In this document: piece by piece, positions 10,377 through 18,820 of the stretch
How the letters are laid out: every line of letters begins with the position of its first letter
How positions within the stretch are numbered: the first letter of the stretch is position 1
NCBI GenBank assembly: GCA_015350385.1
Contig: WNKI01000002.1
Location: 6,799,500-6,863,499 of the forward strand
DNA: 64,000 bases
Origin: Aculops lycopersici
Lineage: Eukaryota; Arthropoda; Arachnida; Trombidiformes; Eriophyidae
Direction of reading: 5' to 3'
Translations under genes and position numbers: made by a program
Notes under the pieces: generated by a model
Database searches by the model: none
Told to the model about the DNA's origin: nothing
The model's input: the letters and a program-made list of their open reading frames with translations, nothing else

Positions 10377-10950
10377 GATTGATTCGAAGAGAAAATAGAC
10401 TAGTCGAATGATGTGGACCATTTGACCAGGTAAAATCATAACAAACACTTGTTTACGTGTGTGTTTTGATTACTGCGTGCGTTTCTGGCTGCAGCGTCGT
10501 GAGGCGTCGTAATCGTGCGCACATCTCTCAAGTTGAGGCCGCGAGTTTTCCCCATCAAAGATCCCGATAACCTTTCTCTCGGGGTCCACAATTTCCGGTA
10601 AATAATATTTATATGATCTATGACAAAAATAAATGAAGCGCGAAGATTCTTTGCAATACTAACTTCATTGATCTACTCTATGAACTCATAGGTTAGTAGA
10701 AGACCAATCTAGCGTTCAGGAAAAAATGGTAGACATAATGCCTCCGCTTTTGCCTTGTCTACGGATGGAACCTCTAAGTTAGTCTTAAAATTTATTGAGG
10801 ACATCATACTGATTTCTAGCAGGATCTCGAGCTTCGGAGGGGGGGGGGCGATCTGGTAGATGCCTGACCAGAATTTAGTTAGATGAAAAAGCAGTAATGT
10901 TTCGTTGTGTCTGAAATAATCTTACTCAATTACGATAATGGATAAGCGAA

Positions 10951-11112
10951 TACAGGTGCCTCAGTAATGTCTCGCACTCGTATAGAAAATGACTAGCTAG
11001 CGCAATAAAATGCTTTTATTCTTCAACATACTCGCCCTTAAGCTTGATAACTTAAAAATTGCACCAGAGGGTGCAATTTAGGTCGGTGCGAGACATTACT
11101 GAGGCACCTGTA
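10951..11112. mobile_element. MITE-like element, Tc1/mariner type
   Basis: Perfect 25-bp terminal inverted repeats lie at 10953-10977 (starting CAGGTGCCTCAGTAATGTCT) and 11086-11110, bounded on both sides by TA. The 158-bp interior has no ORF. TA target sites and ~25-bp repeats starting CAGGTG are typical of mariner-family elements, so this is probably a non-autonomous deletion derivative. Perfect arm identity suggests recent insertion. An internal 10-bp hairpin sits at 11056-11079. Confidence 0.75.
11056..11079. repeat. 10-bp perfect hairpin inside the MITE
   Basis: AAATTGCACC (11056-11065), loop AGAG, then GGTGCAATTT (11070-11079). Confidence 0.85.
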
Positions 11113-11458
11113 GAGAAAAAACATGAAATGAAATCAACTAGAATATCGTCAGGTTTTTGGATCCCGTGAATCAAGCTACAAGTTTTTTTCTCCAGAAGGG
11201 GTATCTATCATTTTTCTTGTTAATCATCCGGCAACAGGATGACATGGCCCAGACAATGACGAGGAAGGTGTTCTATTTTTATCTTCATCAGACAGCTAAC
11301 CTCGCAGAATGGTCTCGCAATCCTTAGGGACAGAGAGAACAAAAATAGAAGCATTTAGGACCGGCAAAAAATTCAAAGACTGACAATCACTTGGCCACCG
11401 AGGTAGTCATCGAATTTATCAAACCAAACCAAACCAAACCAAAAAATCAACCGGAGAA

Positions 11459-12256
11459 ATGAACGCCTACCTATCGATCGCCGTACTAGTCGTGGCCGTT
11501 TTGGGTCTAATTTCGGGCGCAGCTTCAACCGGTTTACCCAATGAGGCTAGCCTCAAAACGGACCCAGCCACTTACTTCGAGAAGCATCTGGCCTATCAAG
11601 AGCAACATCTGGCTAAAGAAACTCACCAACTTGTCCACACTCTAAGTCATGGACTTTACATGGCATGTGGAAATAATATGGAATACGAGAAGTTTGTTAA
11701 GAAGATGGATGACCTCGACTCGCCAATCAAGCGATGCATCGAGGACCAATTTGAGAAAGGCGATCGTGTTGTATTTGAGACTTTGATGCATGTCGACCCG
11801 AAGTTCAATGCGCAAAGGAATTACCAGAAATTCTACTACAAACTCACGGGCAAATCCTTCAGGAGAATCAATAACCTATTGATTGACGCCAAGGCTGAGT
11901 GCAAGAAGTATGAAAACGCTTTAGTGGTACTATTCGAGAAGGCCAAGAAATTTCTGAAGCCGGGTGACGAGGTTCTATCAAGGGGTTGGTTCAACAGGCC
12001 GCTCTTGGCTGTCAAGTCTTGCCAGGCATTCTATCAGCACAAGTTCAGCGACAACCTCATCCGGAGGATGAATGACAGGGCCAAATCTCTCCATGATGCC
12101 GAGAAGATAGAGACCGCAGCACTCCGCAAAGAGCTCGGTTACGCCGAAATCGATGATGACGCCGACGAAGAACCGATCACCGAGGAACCGATTGATGATG
12201 AACCGAATACCGAGGAATCGATTACTGGGGAGCCATCCGAAGCAAAAAACGCATAG
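11459..12256 (+). CDS. Orphan secreted protein with four cysteines and acidic tail
   Basis: 265 residues from the ATG at 11459, which follows an A/C-rich leader of AAACC repeats. Residues 1-23 form a signal peptide (MNAYLSIAVLVVAVLGLISG, cleavage near AAS). The mature part is highly charged and helical in character, with four Cys (in MACGNN, KRCIED, AECKKY and KSCQAF) that could form two disulfides. The last ~45 residues are an acidic imperfect repeat of EEP/DEP units (EPITEEPIDDEPNTEE). I do not recognise the family. It may be a lineage-specific secreted protein, for example salivary or haemolymph, but nothing in the sequence proves tissue or role. Confidence 0.7.
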   Translation: MNAYLSIAVLVVAVLGLISGAASTGLPNEASLKTDPATYFEKHLAYQEQHLAKETHQLVHTLSHGLYMACGNNMEYEKFVKKMDDLDSPIKRCIEDQFEKGDRVVFETLMHVDPKFNAQRNYQKFYYKLTGKSFRRINNLLIDAKAECKKYENALVVLFEKAKKFLKPGDEVLSRGWFNRPLLAVKSCQAFYQHKFSDNLIRRMNDRAKSLHDAEKIETAALRKELGYAEIDDDADEEPITEEPIDDEPNTEESITGEPSEAKNA

Positions 12257-12389
12257 GACAAGCGTGGTTCTGACTGATGGGCCGGAAGATTGTTAATATA
12301 TCCTAACAAATTGGAGTTTGATTCTGGCGAGTGAGTGGTTTTAAACACACAATATATACGACTCACAATAATTAAGCTGATCGATTAAG

Positions 12390-12395
12390 TTTATT
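12390..12395 (-). terminator. Polyadenylation signal AATAAA overlapping the SRP72 stop
   Basis: On the minus strand the coding end AAG AAA TAA ACT contains AATAAA, so the stop codon lies inside the poly(A) hexamer. Confidence 0.5.
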
Positions 12396-12918
12396 TCTTA
12401 TGATACTTTGACCTCTTCTTCTTGCCCTTCTGGTTTTTGCGATCCCTTCTCGCTATCCAACGCTCCGGATCTGGCCCGTTGTTTGGATCATAACGTTTGG
12501 GTAGACGAATCTTTCTCTTCTTGATTTGATTCTTTATGCGTTTAGGTGGCTTGGGGAATAAATCGTAAACTGTAGGGTCATTTATGTTCAACACTTGGAC
12601 CTGGTCAATAATATCCTCTGCTGTTGGTATGTTAGTTTCATTGCATTTCAAAGAACCTGGCTTCTCTAGTTGGGCGCAAACTATCAAAGTTTGGATGTTC
12701 TCTTTGCGCTCCGGTGTGGCCTCTAGAGTCTGGTAAATATCATATGCCTTCTGGTAGTCTCTCATCTGAAAATAAACTTGAGCCAGCAAGTCCTGGACCT
12801 TCTCGTCCGTTTCTTTGCTTTCTTTTATGAATGCTAAACATCTATCGTATTTAGCCTGTGTGTAGGCCTCGTAGGCTTTAAGATATAACATGATGTTGGA
12901 TTGTTGCAATAGAATCAT
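12391..12918 (-). CDS. SRP72: SRP72, strongly shortened
   Basis: The ATG ending at 12918 gives 175 residues (MILLQQSNIMLYL...). Residues ~12-85 match the first TPR-containing part of SRP72 (KAYEAYTQAKYDRCLAFIKE, LAQVYFQMRDYQKAYDIYQ, ENIQTLIVCAQL). The C-terminal ~45 residues match its 7S-RNA-binding region (KKRKIRLPKRYDPNNGPDP, ERW, then a Lys/Arg tail). SRP72 forms a heterodimer with SRP68 on the signal recognition particle. The usual length is about 600-670 residues; here some 400 residues of TPR repeats between these parts are absent. The frame is open upstream to 12999, but no good N-terminal exon is visible before mucolipin begins at 13255. It could be a genuinely reduced SRP72 or a partial copy. 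Confidence 0.75.
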   Translation of the reverse strand: MILLQQSNIMLYLKAYEAYTQAKYDRCLAFIKESKETDEKVQDLLAQVYFQMRDYQKAYDIYQTLEATPERKENIQTLIVCAQLEKPGSLKCNETNIPTAEDIIDQVQVLNINDPTVYDLFPKPPKRIKNQIKKRKIRLPKRYDPNNGPDPERWIARRDRKNQKGKKKRSKYHKK

Positions 12919-13254
12919 ATAATGATAATTATAACCATATAGACTGAATTGACTGAAAAATTTGAAATTTGAATGTTCGTGTAATGAAATGCGGCGCAAA
13001 GTAAAGTTTATTTTGATTTCCTATCCATTTTTGCACCGCATACTATTGTCTGAACCTGTCTGTTTACCTATTAGGGGGATGCATGCAGCAACACATGCTA
13101 CGTCATGGACCAACACAACAGCGCGCGAAGATGTAAATATTCGCATGAGTCCGAGTTCTCTTTTTGAAACCCTAGCAACAAAACTTTACCTTGTGTCAAC
13201 TCTATACAATCAACTTATTATTACATTCTAGCATGTGACATTATACTATACACC
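12919..13254. promoter_or_regulatory. Divergent promoter region between SRP72 and mucolipin
   Basis: 336 bp separates the two divergent start codons. A CRE-like TACGTCA lies near 13099. No TATA box is evident for either direction. Confidence 0.45.
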
Positions 13255-15025
13255 ATGACCAACAACCTTTCAGACTTTGTCAGGGACTATGATGGTGATG
13301 ACATCAACGGCGACCAAATGGATTTACTCGATCCCTTGAGGGGTCGCCTGGAATATTTCTTCATGGATCCCATCAAGAAATGGAAGCAAAGAAGGACCAG
13401 ACCTTGGAAGCTAATGATACAGATTTTAAAAATTCTAGTCTTTACAGCCCAACTGATACTATTTGGCACCGACATGGCGAGATTCATCGATTATAAGGAG
13501 GAGATGCAAGTCACATTAAAGCAATTGTTCCTCAAAGACTGGGATCCATCAGCTGATGCCATCGCCTATCCTGGCCCCTACGTCCCTTATGCTGTATATA
13601 CAAAATCAGATTTTATACGATCAGTCAATTATGCCATAAGACAGTATTCCAATGTTAGCCGACTTAGTGTTGGTCCTTTTGGCTACCAATCTAATCAAAC
13701 AGATACTCTATCGCCGATAGACATTTGCGCAACGAACTATGTTCAAGCTGACTTCGACCCAACAACGTTCAAGTACAACTACTCGATAATCACTCAAACA
13801 ACTTGCAAGGTAATTCAAGACATTGCCGAGGCTGGAAACGAAAGTTGGTTATCATTCGATTTTAGGGATCATCTAGACAAACCAATCAACTTTTCATCAC
13901 TAGTGTCTATGAGCCTCAAGCTACCTATACGAACGATACTCATCGAAGACGCAACTACAGGCGATGCTGAGATTGCATGTTTCAATATAGACGTAGATAT
14001 ACAATTAGATAATCGACATCGAAATGGTCAAATCATAATTGGCTTGACTGCGGCGCCTATGCGAGCACAATGTGATGGAGTTCTAACGGAACATGGCGGC
14101 TCTATTACTATCAGGCTAATGCTCAATATAACTGTGATAACATTCTGCCTAGCTTCCTTTGTTTTGTGCATTAGATCAATCTACAAGTCTTTTAGGTTGT
14201 TGAATCACACCAACAAGATATTATATTCTCACGGCCGAACATTAGAGCTAAGGGATAAGTTGGAATTTATTGACTTTTGGCTCGTTATGATTATTATAAA
14301 CGATTCAATGGTTGGCTACGCAACCGTTATCATAACCTTCTCAGATGAACGCTTATTAGAAACAGACAACTATACAATCTGTTCTCTTTTGTTGGGTCTC
14401 GGCAACTTTCTCAGTTGGTCTGGCTTGTTGAGATATCTGAGCTTCTTCAGGAAGTACAACCTATTACTGGTAACGTTGAGAAAATCATTTGTCCACCTGT
14501 TGCGGTTTATGTTTTGCACTATACTGATCTATTGGTAAGTAATAATGACCTCCTGACTCGACCAAGTTCTATGGCCATATCACCGGTTGATCAATTGACT
14601 AATGAGCTTCAATTTGTTTCTTCTACATCACCTCTAGTGGCTTCTGTTTTTGTGGATGGATTGTATTTGGCCCATACCACTTCAAGTTCCGCCAACTTAG
14701 CACCACTACAGAGACTCTATTCTCTCTAATCAACGGAGATGACATGTTTGAGACATTTGCCTTGCTGAGGACAGATAGGAGCTCAATTTGGTGGTTCAGC
14801 AGAATCTACCTGTACCTATTTGTTTCCCTATTCATCTATGTGGTTCTTAGTTTATTCATTGCACTAATCATGGACGCTTATGAGATGATTAAACAGTATA
14901 GCGACAATGGATTTCCGAAGAGCCGACTGGAGTCCTTCTATTTGGATGGCGACTTGGCCAAACTAACGCCAGCTCAATTGTTGGACTCACCCACAAGTGA
15001 GATACCAAGAACTAGAATGGTTTGA
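13255..15025 (+). CDS. TRPML: Mucolipin (TRPML) cation channel, one intron
   Basis: Exon 1 is 13255-14534 and exon 2 is 14638-15025. The 103-bp intron begins GTAAGT and ends CTCTAG, and the joined codon TG|T encodes Cys in [16 protein letters not shown]. The product is 555 residues. Visible: basic N-terminus before TM1 ([19 protein letters not shown]), a long glycosylatable luminal loop between TM1 and TM2 with Cys pairs, TM2-TM6 in the second half, and the pore sequence [13 protein letters not shown] carrying the mucolipin filter NGDDMF. Mucolipins are late-endosomal/lysosomal Ca2+/Fe2+ channels gated by PI(3,5)P2 and needed for lysosome trafficking. Length matches the family (about 550-650). 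An AATAAA follows at 15158. Confidence 0.93.
14535..14637 (+). other. Mucolipin intron
   Basis: GTAAGT donor at 14535 and CTCTAG acceptor ending at 14637. Removal restores the pore-helix region without frameshift. Confidence 0.9.
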
Positions 15026-15633
15026 TGAACATCAACATGAGCTATTGTTATCCTTTTAGAATCAGATAATTTGCAGAGAAGATTATCCTGCAAAACGCAG
15101 AGGCGGCTACCGCCAAATCCCAAAGACTAGTGATTCCTAGCTATGCACAATGTCATTAATAAATTAAAAAGTAAAAATTTCATTAAATTTCCTTAGCGTT
15201 TAGCGATATCCAGTAGGGTCAACGATGAGGATATTCTCCAAACCAGCGCATAAATCTCATCCAGTAAATCTTTTACTAAGTAAAACTCATCTTCCATGAC
15301 CCGGATTTTGTTTCTAGATTCATTTGCGATCTAGCAACCACCTGACAGGTGAGCGCGCGCACAATCGATGTTTATTTCTCTACCACGAGTTCAACTTCCA
15401 AGTTCGAAACTGTTAGAGCTACTGCGACTACGCTGTTTAACTCATACGCTCGTTCTGTCAGCGACAGGCTTCAACGCATGGGACCTTAATGGAATAATTT
15501 TGTAAACAAATGTCAAATATTGGACATTTAGGCGCCGACCATATCTATGAATACTATATTATAACACCTTATTGCAACAATGAACACAAAGTCTATTAGA
15601 TATTGACTTATTCTATACTAGTATTAGTATACA
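15026..15633. other. Intergenic region between mucolipin and NudE
   Basis: About 0.6 kb: mucolipin 3' UTR, then the presumed NudE promoter. No ORF or repeat of note. Confidence 0.5.
15158..15163 (+). terminator. Polyadenylation signal for mucolipin
   Basis: AATAAA 133 bp after the stop codon. Confidence 0.55.
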
Positions 15634-16707
15634 ATGTCATCCTTGCTACAAGACAATCGACGCAACTCGATTGTTGAGGAGCTAAAACAATTCAATTCGC
15701 CACAAGAGGAGATTGCCTATCTGAGAAAAAAGCTCGAAGATTGTCAGTTGGAATTTCAAGAGTTTCAAGAGTCGAGCCGCGAGTTGGAGACAGAATATGA
15801 AACTCAAATTAAGCAATTAGAGACTAAGAACAATGGATCACAAGCCCTAATTGTTCGGCTAGAGAGTGAGAATGACCAGCTAAAGAGCAAGTACAATGTT
15901 TATACAAATGATACACAGCATAAGTTAAACGAATACCAACAGCAAATTGCCGAATTGACTGTTATGAATGATAGGCTGACAAACTATATCAGAGAATTAG
16001 AGCAAAGTAATGATGATCTCGAGCGAGCTCGTCGAGTTTTAGCCTCAAGTTTGGAAGATTTCGAGGCACAACTCAATCAGCAAATTGAGCGGAATGTTTT
16101 GCTTGAAAACGAGGTTAGTGAGAAGGTTGAGTTGGAATGTGTAGTTCAGCGTCTTAAGGAGGAGGCTAGAGATTTAAGACACGAGTTAATAGTCAATAAG
16201 AACTCGTCTGATCCGTCCAAGAGGAAACAAATATTAATGGACAATCAACGGCCTTCTTTGCAAATCGATACGTCGTTGCAATCACTAGATCTCAATAGCA
16301 AGCTTAACAGTAATAACAACAACAACCAATCATTTGTTAGTCCATCGCGAGCTGACCAATCAAGTCCCAATATCCAGAATGGCGAAAGTAGCGAGAATGC
16401 AGGTAGCAGTAGCACTTTCCAGCCAAGCGAGACACCTGTTCAGGTTGACACCACCACAAGTCCTATGACGCCAACCAGATTCTCCTTCTCGTCGCCATTC
16501 TCCTACAATCGATCCTCATCTGCAACATCGAAAAGTACCGACTCAAAATCGCAACAAACCTCAACGCCAGCCTCGCCAACAATGCCGCCGATGGTAATGT
16601 CGGCCTCATCGCGTATCTCTGCCCTAAATATAGTTAGCGATCTACTTAGGAAAGTTGGCGCCCTAGAGTCGAAACTCAGTGCGTCCAAGAGGGTGAATAC
16701 GAGCTAG
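15634..16707 (+). CDS. nudE: NudE/NDEL1 dynein regulator
   Basis: 357 residues, intronless. Residues ~15-190 form a long coiled coil matching NDE1/NDEL1: [84 protein letters not shown]. These include the segments that bind dynein intermediate chain and LIS1. The C-terminal half is Ser/Pro/Thr-rich and ends in a short helical motif ([20 protein letters not shown]) seen in NudE proteins. The family recruits LIS1 to dynein in nuclear migration, spindle function and centrosome positioning. Length is close to human NDE1 (about 335-345). Confidence 0.93.
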   Translation: MSSLLQDNRRNSIVEELKQFNSPQEEIAYLRKKLEDCQLEFQEFQESSRELETEYETQIKQLETKNNGSQALIVRLESENDQLKSKYNVYTNDTQHKLNEYQQQIAELTVMNDRLTNYIRELEQSNDDLERARRVLASSLEDFEAQLNQQIERNVLLENEVSEKVELECVVQRLKEEARDLRHELIVNKNSSDPSKRKQILMDNQRPSLQIDTSLQSLDLNSKLNSNNNNNQSFVSPSRADQSSPNIQNGESSENAGSSSTFQPSETPVQVDTTTSPMTPTRFSFSSPFSYNRSSSATSKSTDSKSQQTSTPASPTMPPMVMSASSRISALNIVSDLLRKVGALESKLSASKRVNTS

Positions 16708-16821
16708 TCTATTAGATGATACAATACAATTGGATTAATTGACATAGAAAAAGATAGACCTGAAAACAATCACAAAATCAGACGAAATTCCAGTCCGATG
16801 GATTATGATAGTAGTCGTTTT

Positions 16822-16827
16822 TTTATT
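16822..16827 (-). terminator. Polyadenylation signal for PTPS
   Basis: TTTATT on the plus strand, AATAAA on the minus strand, about 85 bp past the PTPS stop. Confidence 0.55.
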
Positions 16828-16834
16828 GCATAAA

Positions 16835-16840
16835 AATAAA
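16835..16840 (+). terminator. Polyadenylation signal for NudE
   Basis: AATAAA 127 bp after the NudE stop. It lies just beyond the oppositely oriented PTPS signal at 16822, so the two 3' ends should meet or overlap. Confidence 0.55.
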
Positions 16841-16911
16841 ACTCTCCCTCTAGGACTTATGGCCGCAAGATGAAGTCTTGAAATATTTCAAATCTGGTTA
16901 TATCGAGTGAT

Positions 16912-17331
16912 TTATCCTCTGTAGTCGATGATGTTCTTCTCGGTCTCGTGGACACGAATGTTGTAGAGCTTGACACAGGGTGGCAGGATCTTCTCCAATT
17001 CCATCCAAATGTAAACGGCAATGTTCTCAGCAGTGGCAATGTTTTCCTTCCTCTTAAAGTAGTCAATGTCGGTGTCGATTCTCTTGTGGTCCATTGGATC
17101 GATCACTTCCAAAACATACTTCTTCAGGTCGACCAAGTTCATGGCGTAACCAAACTTTGGATCGATCAAGCCGGAAACGGTGACCTCAATCTTGTAGTTG
17201 TGTCCATGGCTACTTGGGTGGTTGCAGCGGCCAAAGTGCATTCGGTTGTCCTCATCGGACATGTCGGGGTTGTGGAGCCTGTGGGCAGCACAAAATGATT
17301 GGATGTTCGTCATGTAAGCTAGAGTTGACAT
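16912..17331 (-). CDS. PTPS: 6-pyruvoyl-tetrahydropterin synthase
   Basis: 139 residues, intronless, complete. It catalyses conversion of 7,8-dihydroneopterin triphosphate to 6-pyruvoyl-tetrahydropterin, the second step of tetrahydrobiopterin synthesis. Zinc ligands are visible in SFCAAHRLH and HGHNY. The catalytic Cys is in GRCNHPSSHGHNY, the Asp-His of the triad in PMDHKRID, and the substrate-binding Glu in VHETEKN. Length matches the animal enzyme (about 145), and the frame starts and ends where the family does. A TATA box lies about 150 bp upstream. It is convergent with NudE. Confidence 0.97.
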   Translation of the reverse strand: MSTLAYMTNIQSFCAAHRLHNPDMSDEDNRMHFGRCNHPSSHGHNYKIEVTVSGLIDPKFGYAMNLVDLKKYVLEVIDPMDHKRIDTDIDYFKRKENIATAENIAVYIWMELEKILPPCVKLYNIRVHETEKNIIDYRG

Positions 17332-18477
17332 GTTGATATTTAGTATTTGAGTGGTTCGTTGATTGAGTATGAGGGAGCTAAGAGAAGAAGTTTAATATTT
17401 GATAGAGCTATGTATGGAGTAGTTTAAACGATCAAGTGTGCAAATGAAACTCATAATCTCTGGCGATTGGTCGCATGCTTTTATATGGAATTGTGGACCA
17501 TTGTTTCAAGAGCATTTCAACGGCTTGTCCCTTGTCGACTCCAAAGATGAGTCTAGACAAGATGGTGGTAAGGGGAGAGAAGATGAAGTTAATGATGGAT
17601 GGGAAACAATGTGTTGTTTGAAGTAAAGCGCGCAAGAGGCATAGTTCCTACTGTTAACGCTTCCACAATATCTAGACTTGTGTTGGTTAGATCACAAGAG
17701 ATTGGTAATGATTTCTTATTGAGAACAAAAGTGATTATCAATTTAGTAATATCTTGATGATTTGCATATAGCAACAAGTGCGCGCCATAACCAGCGCCAA
17801 AAGCCTTGCCATGCCCATTGTTGGTGTAGCACTCTATTTCACAAGTCGAGCGATTGATTGCGCTAGGCTTTTGCTCAAGACTACCCTGAGCCTTGGTTGT
17901 TTCTACCCATCATTTCATTCAATTCTAATTAGATCTTAACACAACGGCAAGTTTAACTGGCATTTTTAACACAACATGACTCATATCGAGATTAATATTT
18001 TACGACTATCCCCTCAGATGAAGGTGACCTCCCTAATTAAACACATGCTTTCTCCAAAAGAGCTTGACAAATTGAACTAGATGATACATATGAGTCAGTG
18101 ATGATGGCTTATTACTTTTCTACATCATCATGCGAGGAACAGTTTAAATGAAGTGTGACAAAAGCTTATTAACGGAAAGATCGTGACAACAAATTGAAGC
18201 GAGATATTGGTTGCCTTTGCTTAGAAGTTTAGATGTTCCGTGTTTTATTCATATTTCTATTGTTTGGATTACAATACTAGATACATGTATATTTGTCTTT
18301 CTAATCTTTGGAATAGACCTTTGTTCTATCTCATATTATTATATATTATTTAATATAGATGATGTTGACTTGGATATCGGAACAACTGTGTTAATAACCA
18401 TATATCACCGTGATGAGGCTTCACTCGACGACGACCGCTTCTACTTCTTCACTTCCATCTTCTACTATCTCATCAAC
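17332..18477. other. Intergenic AT-rich region
   Basis: About 1.1 kb: PTPS promoter side, then AT-rich DNA downstream of the small secreted peptide gene. A minus-strand AATAAA lies near 18242. No coding gene is supported. Confidence 0.45.
17479..17485 (-). promoter_or_regulatory. TATA box, probably for PTPS
   Basis: TATAAAA on the minus strand, placing a start site near 17450, about 120 bp before the PTPS ATG. Confidence 0.5.
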
Positions 18478-18669
18478 TCAACCATGTTTCTTTGTAACCA
18501 CAATCACTGGTTTGTGATGCTTGGCCATGTAGGCGCCCAATAGGAATCCTTTCATGAACTTCTTGCTCACCGAACCGGCGGAGGCTTGTTGATGATTTTG
18601 GACAGCCATCAGAACCAGGCTAATCATCATGCACTTGGCAAGGAATCTTAGAAATCTATCTGGAGACAT
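18478..18669 (-). CDS. Small cationic secreted peptide
   Basis: 63 residues from the ATG ending at 18669 (MSPDRFLRFL...). The upstream in-frame ATG at 18801 sits at or before the predicted transcription start, so I prefer the shorter form, which gives a proper signal peptide (LAKCMMISLVLMAVQ, cleavage after QQASA). The predicted mature peptide is 32 residues, GSVSKKFMKGFLLGAYMAKH then HKPVIVVTKKHG. It has seven Lys, three His and no acidic residue. Such a short, strongly basic and partly hydrophobic peptide could be antimicrobial or cuticle/secretion related; the KKxxKGxLLGxxxAKHxKP layout also recalls short arthropod secreted repeats. Family not identified. A TATA box precedes it. Confidence 0.6.
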   Translation of the reverse strand: MSPDRFLRFLAKCMMISLVLMAVQNHQQASAGSVSKKFMKGFLLGAYMAKHHKPVIVVTKKHG

Positions 18670-18812
18670 ATTTGAAATTTTATATAATTTTCGGTGCTTC
18701 GCTCTATGGAAGATTTTTGATAATCTCGCTTGAAATTTGATGAGATTCTCGAGTGTTGATGCTGAAGCTAAAGTGATACCTGAACTAACTTCATCAGACA
18801 TGAGACACTCGC

Positions 18813-18820
18813 GTTTTATA
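18813..18820 (-). promoter_or_regulatory. TATA box for the small cationic peptide gene
   Basis: TATAAAAC on the minus strand. A start about 30 bp downstream (near 18788) would exclude the ATG at 18801 from the transcript. Confidence 0.5.

Larger units (their letters stand above)
10377..11458. other. Intergenic region with a small transposable element
   Basis: About 1.1 kb holding the promoters of the divergent DCAF7 and orphan secreted-protein genes. It includes an 11-base G run near 10838-10848, a TA-flanked inverted-repeat element at 10951-11112, and four AAACC units just before the ATG at 11459. Confidence 0.5.

Noticed and set aside
18211..18543. 110-codon hydrophobic ORF on the plus strand
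   Set aside because: AT-rich composition produces Ile/Phe/Tyr; it overlaps the small cationic peptide gene, which has a signal peptide and TATA box.
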